DNA from: CALDTK01 sp965215215
GTDB lineage: Bacteria; Bacteroidota; Bacteroidia; Chitinophagales; Saprospiraceae
NCBI GenBank assembly: GCA_965215215.1
Contig: OZ244043.1
Location: forward strand, 1,798,001-1,862,000
Length of the DNA stretch: 64,000 nucleotides
Direction of reading: 5' to 3'
A program made the translations under genes and the position numbers. Under the pieces are notes generated by a model. That model was given only the letters and a program-made list of their open reading frames with translations. It was not told where the DNA came from and ran no database searches. Positions 52,376-59,622 of this stretch are shown one piece after another (position 1 is the first letter of the stretch; every line of letters starts with the position of its first letter).

Positions 52376-52918
52376 GTGCCTACTTTGACCGCCGTGCAAC
52401 TCCTCCGTATGACGCCCGCCGACGCGCCCGCCCTGGCCACGTTCATGCGCGTGCACTACCCGCCCGCCTACGGCTACCTCTGGTCGGACGACTGTGCCTG
52501 GTACCTGGAAAACCAGTACAGCGTAGGCCCCCGGCAAGGTGTTTTGGCGAAAGCCGAAGTGGAGGCTTACTGGCTGCAGGACGGGGAGGGAGTAACCCTC
52601 GGCTGAACGCAGTGGTAACGCAAGCGTGCCCCGGACTACCTAGCGGTAGGCGCCTACGTGAACCGACTCTACCTCGCCACCGAAGCCCGAGGGCGGGGCA
52701 CCGAGTTGATGGGGCGCTTTCACGCTTGGGCAAGCACATGGCGCGCGCCGTACCGTTGGCTCGAATCCATGACGCTCGGTCGCTCCCGAGGGATGTACGA
52801 GCGGTATGGATACGACGCCGTAAGCGAATCACGGCTGCCGTACCCCACACTTCGCGAGGGAATGCGCGGGATAAGTTTGCTCGTGAGAGCTACTCCTCGA
52901 CGGAGGTCTCGCGACTGA
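52376..52918 (+). pseudogene. GNAT acetyltransferase broken by two stops
   Basis: One frame carries both halves of a GNAT fold: start LLRMTPADAPALATFMRVHY, middle EAYWLQDGEGVTLG, then TGA (52604) and TAA (52616), then YVNRLYLATEARGRGTELMG (the acetyl-CoA loop Q/RxxGxG/A) and GMYERYGYDAVSES. Between the halves some residues seem to be missing. TACTTTG at 52381 ends 6 bases before GTG 52394, the likely original start. A restart at GTG 52658 would give only the C-terminal half. Confidence 0.7.
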
Positions 52919-53035
52919 CGCCGGCGTATTCTAAATTGCGCGTCTCCCGGATGCAGGTGCCCCGCGAGAGCGTGCCCGCGTCGCCGTCGAGGGTTACTCA
53001 GTAGGCTCCATCCAACTACGCCACTGGAGTAACGC

Positions 53036-53068
53036 GAAAAAGGGGGCAGACTCGAAGCCTTACCCCCT
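53036..53068 (-). terminator. Intrinsic terminator of the SnoaL-like gene
   Basis: On the minus strand, AGGGGG (53068-53063) pairs with CCCCCT (53046-53041) and is followed by TTTT. It lies 22 bases after the stop at 53090. Confidence 0.6.
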
Positions 53069-53089
53069 CTATAAATTCTAAGAAAAATT

Positions 53090-53683
53090 TTATTCTAGGC
53101 CGATCTGGCGAGCGTAGGTCTGGTTATCCCAGAACAAATGCTCCTCGGTCATCACGCCGTCGGTCCAGATCCCGATCGTGGCCATGGGCATCTTGAAGGC
53201 CTTGCCGGTCGGTGGGATGGAGCTGCCGTCGGGCAGGGGGAGGGGTTCGGTGAACGTACCTTCGAACACACCCGTGACCACGGTCATGTCGCCGACCCCA
53301 AACTTGATCGGGTGCGAGAGGATGCGTGTATCCGGGGCGTGAACGAACAGGTTTTTGAGGTCTTCGATGTGGACATCGATACCGTTGGTCACGTGTCCGT
53401 CGGGCCAGTTTACGATGATGTCCTTGCCGTGGCTCTCGTGGAGGCGGTCCCACTGCTGCTTGGTGAAGACCTCGAAGTCGAGCTCGTCGAAGGTGGCCAG
53501 GTGCTCGTTGACCATCGAATCTGCCGTAGCGATCTCGGCGAGGCGTGCGCGCAGATCGGCGACCTCCTGATCGGTCGTAGCGGGGTTGGTAGGTGCGACG
53601 ACATCGTCCTTCGAGTCGCAACCGACGGTCAAGACGAAGAGCGAAAAGACGAATGCTGCGCTGTAAAGGGTACGTGCGTACAT
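53090..53683 (-). CDS. SnoaL-like (ester cyclase type) lipoprotein
   Basis: 197 residues: lipobox LTVGC, a coiled segment (DQEVADLRARLAEIATADSM), then a SnoaL/NTF2-like cone: FTKQQWDRLHESHGKDIIVN, WPDGHVTNGIDVHIEDLKNL, ILSHPIKFGVGDMTVVTGVF and MATIGIWTDGVMTEEHLFWD. The His and Asp near the ends of these blocks line the pocket in the family. Membrane-anchored members are common in Bacteroidota; substrate unknown. Confidence 0.75.
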   Translation of the reverse strand: MYARTLYSAAFVFSLFVLTVGCDSKDDVVAPTNPATTDQEVADLRARLAEIATADSMVNEHLATFDELDFEVFTKQQWDRLHESHGKDIIVNWPDGHVTNGIDVHIEDLKNLFVHAPDTRILSHPIKFGVGDMTVVTGVFEGTFTEPLPLPDGSSIPPTGKAFKMPMATIGIWTDGVMTEEHLFWDNQTYARQIGLE

Positions 53684-53774
53684 GAGGGAGTAATTAGCTG
53701 TCTACGTCGAACTGTATTGATCGACTGTGCAAACTTCCGGCGGCGAAGTGCCGCACCTCATACACCTAGGTTAA

Positions 53775-54365
53775 CTACGCTCCGGTACCGGAGAACTGCT
53801 TCCGTATCCGGCTCAGCGACTGCGGCTTGATGCCGAGGTAAGAGGCGATTAGGTATTGCGGTACACGTTGAACCAGATCGGGTTGCTCGTGCAGTAGCTC
53901 CCGGTAGCGTTCTCCCGCCTCCCGCACGAGCGCATCGGTGAGCCGGCGCTGCGTGGCCACGTAGGCGTTTTGTACCAGTACCCGGAAGAAGCGCTCGAAG
54001 GGGGGCGCCTCCTCGCAGGCACGTTCGAAGTGGGCGAGGGTCGTGGAGCGAAGCACCGTCTCTTCGAGGGCGACGACGGTGTGCGTACCCGGCTGGTCGG
54101 AGAGGAAGCTGTACAGGTCGCCGGTCCAGTGTCCGTCGAAGGCGAACTGTACCGTCTGTCGCTCACCGGAGGGGAGGTCGATGTAGGCGTGCGTCGTGCC
54201 CTGCTGCACGTAGTAAAGGCGTCGGGCGCGCTCCCCGCCGCGCAGTAGTTCCTCCCCCTTGGCCGCCGTCCGCTTGTCGAAATGGCCATCGAGCGTCGCA
54301 AAGTCCTCGTCGCTCAGCGGGCGGCGCAGCTTAGTATCGATGTGCGCGCGCAAGGCGTAGGACAT
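53775..54365 (-). CDS. Crp/Fnr-family regulator
   Basis: 196 residues. N-terminal cyclic-nucleotide-binding-like barrel (AKGEELLRGGERARRLYYVQ, VQFAFDGHWTGDLYSFLSDQ) and a C-terminal helix-turn-helix (VPQYLIASYLGIKPQSLSRI, RKQF). The phosphate-binding Arg of true cAMP sites is not evident and there are no iron-sulfur cysteines at the N-terminus, so the signal is unknown. This is the common short Bacteroidota type. It sits 91 bases upstream of the SnoaL-like gene on the same strand. Confidence 0.85.
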   Translation of the reverse strand: MSYALRAHIDTKLRRPLSDEDFATLDGHFDKRTAAKGEELLRGGERARRLYYVQQGTTHAYIDLPSGERQTVQFAFDGHWTGDLYSFLSDQPGTHTVVALEETVLRSTTLAHFERACEEAPPFERFFRVLVQNAYVATQRRLTDALVREAGERYRELLHEQPDLVQRVPQYLIASYLGIKPQSLSRIRKQFSGTGA

Positions 54366-54456
54366 GGTTCAACGGGATCAGTTCAGGCGGAAGATCGTTC
54401 GTTACACGGGATTGCGATTCTAACTCGCCATAGGCAGGAAGGCTCCCGACACTACC

Positions 54457-55320
54457 TCACTCCAACACTATTCCCGACTGGCCAAATTCCTGTACCGGAC
54501 CAAAAACGAGCTGCTTACTCAACTTGCGTAGGTAGGCTCTGGGTGTCGATGCTGAGTATAGTTTGAACTCGTGCGTCATATGCGACTGATCAACATATCC
54601 GAGCTCCGCCGCAGTCTGGGAAAGTGAAGTGACGGGGGAGCTGTGGAAACGGATCACCGTACGGTTGAAGCGAAAAACTTTGAGCATCTGCTTAGCCGAA
54701 TACCCCAAACGCTGCTTGGTAACCCGGTTCAAGTGCTGTCTACTCAACCCGATTTCACGTGCCACCGACTCTACGGATACGGGACCGCCCCCCCGCATAC
54801 AAGCGGTGGAGGTGACCGCGGTATAGATCGATTTCGGGAGGGTCTTCCACTTCAACTTACCAAGTAGGTAAGCGTCGAGCAGCTTGATTCTCGCGAAACA
54901 GCAAGCCTCTTCCTGCATCCGCTCGTACAGTTCTTTGATTACATCAAGGAATAACCTCGGGTCTACGACATAGTTCTGAAAACGGTGTGCATCGTTATTA
55001 TCGAATAAAGCAGACATCATACCCGGCTTAAATACGACCCGCAAAAATACGAACGCCTTTATTTCTAAAATATGAGCCTGCGATATGAGCGGATTGAACA
55101 TAACGCAGTCAGGCACTTCAATTCTGTCAAAATAAGGACTGCTCGCCAGAGCACGCTCGTTATCCCAAAAACAAAAGACTAGACCAATTCCGAATGAAGG
55201 CAATACGTGCAAGGAGTTAACATTAGCTTCTTCACCTAACATTGCCCACTCGTAGTGACTCACTATTTGGGATAGGAGGGAAGATGGTTTAAACCGAGAA
55301 AAAGTATTGGATCCGCTCAT
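54457..55320 (-). CDS. AraC-family regulator
   Basis: 287 residues. The N-terminal part is cupin-like (LHVLPSFGIGLVFCFWDNER, LEIKAFVFLRVVFKPGMMSA), and the C-terminus carries the two AraC helix-turn-helix units (SVESVAREIGLSRQHLNRVT and SLSQTAAELGYVDQSHMTHE, followed by FKLYSASTPRAYLRKL). GC is lower than in the neighbours. The start ATG overlaps the stop of a 61-residue frame (ATGA). Confidence 0.82.
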   Translation of the reverse strand: MSGSNTFSRFKPSSLLSQIVSHYEWAMLGEEANVNSLHVLPSFGIGLVFCFWDNERALASSPYFDRIEVPDCVMFNPLISQAHILEIKAFVFLRVVFKPGMMSALFDNNDAHRFQNYVVDPRLFLDVIKELYERMQEEACCFARIKLLDAYLLGKLKWKTLPKSIYTAVTSTACMRGGGPVSVESVAREIGLSRQHLNRVTKQRLGYSAKQMLKVFRFNRTVIRFHSSPVTSLSQTAAELGYVDQSHMTHEFKLYSASTPRAYLRKLSKQLVFGPVQEFGQSGIVLE

Positions 55321-55502
55321 TTTGGAATGACCGGACGACTATTATATTCGGTAACGCAATAGTACTCGATAGCAAGATAGTAACAAGTGTAAACTACACC
55401 AAGATAGCATTTTACATCGATTTTCGCAGTTTGCTGCATGCTTCGACTCAATTCACCTAACGCTGAATCCGATTCCACTGTATTTAACAGTTCATGTTCC
55501 AA
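55317..55502 (-). CDS. Possible small protein translated with the AraC regulator
   Basis: 61 residues (MEHELLNTVESDSALGELSR ... YYCVTEYNSRPVIPK), with four Cys and eight Tyr. No family recognised. The only support is the 4-base ATGA overlap with the AraC start, typical of coupled genes; it might instead be a leader frame that tunes AraC translation, or noise in AT-rich DNA. Confidence 0.35.
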   Translation of the reverse strand: MEHELLNTVESDSALGELSRSMQQTAKIDVKCYLGVVYTCYYLAIEYYCVTEYNSRPVIPK

Positions 55503-55570
55503 ATCTACAATGTGGCGTCTTGATTCAACTTCACCTTTAGCCCATTCTTCACCAAATCTCAGGAAGTATT

Positions 55571-56974
55571 ATGGCCACATTTCAAGAAGCAATCGCAACT
55601 AAAAAGGCGGCACTCGCCAAGTCGGCCCACGACTTCGGCTCCCTCAACCGAACGGACAATATTGTCCGCGGCAACGTGATCATAGGCGTTTGTAACGCTT
55701 ACCAGTACGGCACGATTTCTTCGTTCACCTCCAATGGGAAGCAAACAACCGCTGCTATCTGGGGCGCTATCCGCCAACGTTGGGAGTTGATCGGTGGAGT
55801 CACCGAGGCAAACCCGGTCGGTATACCCGTTACCGACGAAACGACCACTCCCGATAAAATCGGTCGCTTCAACCACTTCACCACGGGGAGTATCTACTGG
55901 ACACCGAAGACGGGCGCACAATTCGTAATCGGTTCCATTCGAGTTAGATGGTCGCGGATGGGTTGGGAAAGGAACGAAGCCGGCTACCCGCTCACCGGCG
56001 AAATCGCCACCCCGAAGCCGAAGGATTACGGCAGATTCAACCACTTCCAGGGCGGTTCTATCTACTGGACACCGGGAACCGGCGCTCAGTGGGTACCCAA
56101 AGACGTGTTCGACCACTGGGCAACACTCGGACACGAGCGGGGTGAAATGGGCTTTCCGGTCGACCCGGGATCGGCTGGACTCGGCCGGGCACTCGTTGGT
56201 GCCGACGGCGTAAACGACAGCGTCTTCTTCGAAGGCGGCTACATCCAGCGGCTCGGTAGAGGCAAGTTTGCGACCACGTTTTACGATGAAGTCGACTTTT
56301 CGAAGCTCAACCTAACGGAGGCTCCCTTTCCGATCGAGATCGTCTACCAGGGCTTTCACTGCCTGAATGAGTCGGACGTAGATCAGTGGGGAATCTTTTC
56401 GGGTTCCTCCGACGAACCTTATTTTTTCATGGGCGCCTTCACGGCCCTCGAGAATGCTCCACCACCACAACTAAAAAAGTTCGGCGTATACCAAGACGTT
56501 GATAGCGGCAATGCGCGTACCGATAAATCGAGCGTTAGCAAGCGCACGCTCATTCGGATTGAGCAAGGTGCCAAATTGACGCCAATCGGCGTATCGATCT
56601 TTGCGCACGAGCACGACGAAGGGGACGATGCGCTCAGAGGACCCCTCGGGGATGCCGCTCTCGCCGGACTCAAAACCGGGGCGAAGTACTTGGGCGAAGC
56701 TGTAACCATCGGCAAAACCAGCGGGGTGGCCGGTGGGGTGGCCGAATCTGTCGCAGGTGCGCACGAAAAAAAAGCTTTGGGTTGGGCTTTAGGCGTAAGA
56801 GATGACGATATCGACGTCGAAACGCGCGTTTACCAAATACCCGAGCTGCTTAGCCTCGCCGCCGAAAACGTCAGAACGTTCCCGCTACTCGGCGTCCAGG
56901 TCAACTCCCGCATGGAGCTAAGAAATAAAGATGAAGGCGATTATACCATCTTCTTCCACGTCCGCAGAGGCTGA
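55571..56974 (+). CDS. LGFP-repeat protein without signal peptide
   Basis: 467 residues. Residues 55-210 hold three LGFP-type repeats (IRQRWELIGGVTEANPVGIP, VRWSRMGWERNEAGYPLTGE, FDHWATLGHERGEMGFPVDP), each followed by GRFNHFxxGSIYWTPxTGAQ. LGFP repeats bind cell-wall glycans in actinobacteria. The C-terminal 240 residues are of unknown type, with a beta-rich segment (IEIVYQGFHCLNESDVDQWG) and a Gly/Ala stretch (GKTSGVAGGVAESVAGAHEK). No export signal is visible. It is divergent from the AraC regulator, about 70 bases from the small frame, and followed by a hairpin. Confidence 0.75.
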   Translation: MATFQEAIATKKAALAKSAHDFGSLNRTDNIVRGNVIIGVCNAYQYGTISSFTSNGKQTTAAIWGAIRQRWELIGGVTEANPVGIPVTDETTTPDKIGRFNHFTTGSIYWTPKTGAQFVIGSIRVRWSRMGWERNEAGYPLTGEIATPKPKDYGRFNHFQGGSIYWTPGTGAQWVPKDVFDHWATLGHERGEMGFPVDPGSAGLGRALVGADGVNDSVFFEGGYIQRLGRGKFATTFYDEVDFSKLNLTEAPFPIEIVYQGFHCLNESDVDQWGIFSGSSDEPYFFMGAFTALENAPPPQLKKFGVYQDVDSGNARTDKSSVSKRTLIRIEQGAKLTPIGVSIFAHEHDEGDDALRGPLGDAALAGLKTGAKYLGEAVTIGKTSGVAGGVAESVAGAHEKKALGWALGVRDDDIDVETRVYQIPELLSLAAENVRTFPLLGVQVNSRMELRNKDEGDYTIFFHVRRG

Positions 56975-57011
56975 GCAGGACACGCAATGTTTTAACGTAA
57001 GCTGCAGGTAA

Positions 57012-57044
57012 AAGGGTAGGGTGGCACAATGCTATCCTACCCTT
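57012..57044 (+). terminator. Hairpin after the LGFP gene
   Basis: aagggtagg (57012-57020) pairs with cctaccctt (57036-57044), extended by G-T pairing; no T-run follows, so termination is only likely. Confidence 0.5.
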
Positions 57045-57218
57045 CGGGCGTGTAGACTTTCGCCAAAACCTTTCTCGTACGGCTCGAGCCGGTAGCTAAT
57101 CAGATTTGGACGCGTCATCCTTTGGGCATCGTTAAATGATTCGCGTGAGGTGAGCTACGAGCTCTATGACCCGCTAAATTTCCGAGATTGCCACTAACGC
57201 CGAAGCAACAACGGGACC

Positions 57219-58127
57219 ATGAAAAGAAGAGCAGCCCTCAGAAACCTCGGCGGCCTCCTGCTCGCCGCGCCGACCCTGACTCGTTTCCCGGCACCTCTAC
57301 CGGGCCAGGAGCCGGCGCTCAGAATCGCGCACCTCACCGACGTTCACCTCAAGGCCGCGCTCGGCGCGCCCGAAAAGTACGCCCGTTGCCTGCACCACGT
57401 GCAGGAGCAGACGCCGCGGGTGGATCTCGTGCTCAACGGCGGCGACGTGGTCTTCGATATGAACAAGGAGAACCTCAGCTCCATTGAGGCGCAGTGGCGG
57501 CTCTACCACCGGACGACCGAAAGCGAGTCGAGCCTCAAGACCCATCACTGCCTCGGCAACCACGACATCTGGTGGGACGACTTTTCGAAAGGCCGAACCG
57601 AATACGGCAAGCAGTACGCGCAGGAGCAGCTCGGTCTCCGGAAACCTTACTACAGTTTTAGCGAAAGCGGCTGGAAATTCATCGTCCTCGACAGCGTGCA
57701 CCGCGATATCGACGATACGTGGTACATCGGCAAGCTCGGCGAGGAGCAGTTCGCTTGGCTGGCGAGCGAGCTGAAGTCTACGCCGCCGCGTACCCCGGTG
57801 CTGATCCTCTCCCATATTCCCATTCTCACGGCCACGCTCATGATCGAAGACGACGTGGTGAATCGCTGGGAGATGCTCGGCGGTGAGATGCACACGGACA
57901 CGGCTAGGATCATCGCGCTTTTTCACGCGCACCCGAACGTGAAGTTGTGCCTCAGCGGGCACATCCACCTGCGCGACAAGGTGGTGTACAACGACGTGAC
58001 CTACCTGTGCAACGGCGCGGTGAGCGGGGCGTGGTGGGAGGGCAACCAGCGTGAGACCGCCCCCGGGTACGGACTCATCGACCTGTACGCCGACGGCAGC
58101 TTCGCGGAGCGTTACGTGAATTACTGA
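57219..58127 (+). CDS. Calcineurin-type metallophosphoesterase with Tat-like signal
   Basis: 302 residues. The leader MKRRAALRNLGGLLLAAPTL has a twin-arginine look. The five metal-binding blocks of the family are present in order: IAHLTDVHLK, NGGDVVFD, HCLGNHDIWW, ILSHIPIL and LSGHIHLRD. It would hydrolyse phosphomonoesters or diesters outside the inner membrane with a two-metal centre. Its last 7 bases overlap the end of the convergent SLC13 gene. Confidence 0.88.
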   Translation: MKRRAALRNLGGLLLAAPTLTRFPAPLPGQEPALRIAHLTDVHLKAALGAPEKYARCLHHVQEQTPRVDLVLNGGDVVFDMNKENLSSIEAQWRLYHRTTESESSLKTHHCLGNHDIWWDDFSKGRTEYGKQYAQEQLGLRKPYYSFSESGWKFIVLDSVHRDIDDTWYIGKLGEEQFAWLASELKSTPPRTPVLILSHIPILTATLMIEDDVVNRWEMLGGEMHTDTARIIALFHAHPNVKLCLSGHIHLRDKVVYNDVTYLCNGAVSGAWWEGNQRETAPGYGLIDLYADGSFAERYVNY

Positions 58128-59587
58128 ATGCTCCCGCGCAGGGCAAAATCCCACAACCGGGGCAACACGAAGTACACGATCACGCTCAGCAGCGCGATGG
58201 ACAGCGTGTTCATCCAGATACCCGTGCGCACCATGTCGGGCACGCGCAGGTAGCCCGAGCCAAAGACCACGGCATTGGGCGGCGTGGCTACCGGTAGCAT
58301 GAAGGCACAGCTCGCCGCAACGGTGGCACCGACCATGAGGAGGTAGGGATGCACGTCGAGACTCAGGGCCATCGGAGCGAGTACCGGGAGTAGCATGGCC
58401 GTGGTGGCGAGGTTGGAGGTAATCTCCGTGAGGAAATTGACGGCGGCAATCAAGAGCAGGAGCAGCGCGAATAGGGGAAGACCACCGAGGAGCGTCAGGC
58501 GGGAGCCGAGCCAAGTAGCGAGTCCCGTTTCTTCGAACCCGGCAGCCAGCGCCATACCCCCACCGAAAAGTAGGATGATGCCCCAGGGCAGCTGGACGGC
58601 CTCTTCCCAGGTGATGAGCGGCCGACTGCGATCGCCCGCCGGCAGCACGAACAGGATCACCGAGGCGACCATGGCGATGATGGTGTCGTCGAGGGCGGGC
58701 AAAAACGACTGGAGGGCCGCCCGACCGATCCACAGCGCCGCGGTACACACGAAAACGCCCAGCACCAGCTTCTCCTCGTACTTGATGGGGCCGAGCTCGG
58801 TGAGCAGTCGTTGCACCTCGGCCCGCCCGCCCGGAAATTCCGCCCGCGGAAACCGGAAGGCGACCCGCGTGAGGTACCACCAACACGTACCGAGCAGCAG
58901 CGCGCTGATGGGGAAGCCGAACTTGAACCACTCGAAGAAGGAGATCTCGAAGCCGTAGAGCTCGCTGACGACCCCGGCGAACACGAGGTTGGGCGGCGTT
59001 CCGATGAGGGTGGCGATGCCGCCGATCGAGGCCGCGTACGCGATGGCCAGCATGAGCGCCTTACCGAACTGGAGGTGCTCGTTCTCGGCGGTGGCCGGGT
59101 TATCGCGCAGTTGCGCTACGATGGCCATGCCGATCGGTAGCATCATGACCGAGGTAGCCGTGTTCGAGATCCACATCGACAGGAGCGCCGTGGCGAGCAT
59201 GAACCCGAGGATGATGCGCGACACGTTGGTGCCGACCAACCGGATGATATTGAGTGCGATGCGTCGGTGCAAACCCCAGCGTTCGATGGCGATAGCCAGC
59301 ACGAAGCCCCCGAGGTAGAGGAAGATGTACTTCTGCCCGTAGGCGGCGGTGGTGGTGTCGAGCGGCGCCGCACCGGTGAGCGGGAAGAGGACGATGGGCA
59401 GCAAGGCCGTTACCGAGATCGGGATCACCTCCAGGATCCACCAGCTGGCCATCCAGAGTACGGTGGCTAACACCGCGTTGGCCGGCTCACTGAGGCCTGC
59501 GGGGTGGTAGAGGCCGAGGCAACCCACGAAGAGCGCGGGCCCGAGCACGAAGCCCAGTAGCCTACGCACTGTCCAGTATGAGTTCAT
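58121..59587 (-). CDS. SLC13/DASS sodium:carboxylate symporter
   Basis: 488 residues with about 12 membrane segments. The DASS substrate motifs are present: ASIGGIATLIGTPPNLVFAG (first SNT-like) and EITSNLATTAMLLPVLAPMA (second), with CAFMLPVATPPNAVVFGSG. The family imports di- and tricarboxylates or sulfate with sodium. It lies 36 bases downstream of the TonB receptor on the same strand, so the pair could carry one substrate through both membranes. Confidence 0.9.
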   Translation of the reverse strand: MNSYWTVRRLLGFVLGPALFVGCLGLYHPAGLSEPANAVLATVLWMASWWILEVIPISVTALLPIVLFPLTGAAPLDTTTAAYGQKYIFLYLGGFVLAIAIERWGLHRRIALNIIRLVGTNVSRIILGFMLATALLSMWISNTATSVMMLPIGMAIVAQLRDNPATAENEHLQFGKALMLAIAYAASIGGIATLIGTPPNLVFAGVVSELYGFEISFFEWFKFGFPISALLLGTCWWYLTRVAFRFPRAEFPGGRAEVQRLLTELGPIKYEEKLVLGVFVCTAALWIGRAALQSFLPALDDTIIAMVASVILFVLPAGDRSRPLITWEEAVQLPWGIILLFGGGMALAAGFEETGLATWLGSRLTLLGGLPLFALLLLLIAAVNFLTEITSNLATTAMLLPVLAPMALSLDVHPYLLMVGATVAASCAFMLPVATPPNAVVFGSGYLRVPDMVRTGIWMNTLSIALLSVIVYFVLPRLWDFALRGSIQ

Positions 59588-59622
59588 TTAGGGGTGGTGG
59601 TCGTGCGTTTACCTGGCGCCCC

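Noticed and set aside
57297..58931. 544-residue open frame on the minus strand
   Set aside because: It spans the antisense of the phosphoesterase and a shifted frame of the SLC13 gene; no family pattern.
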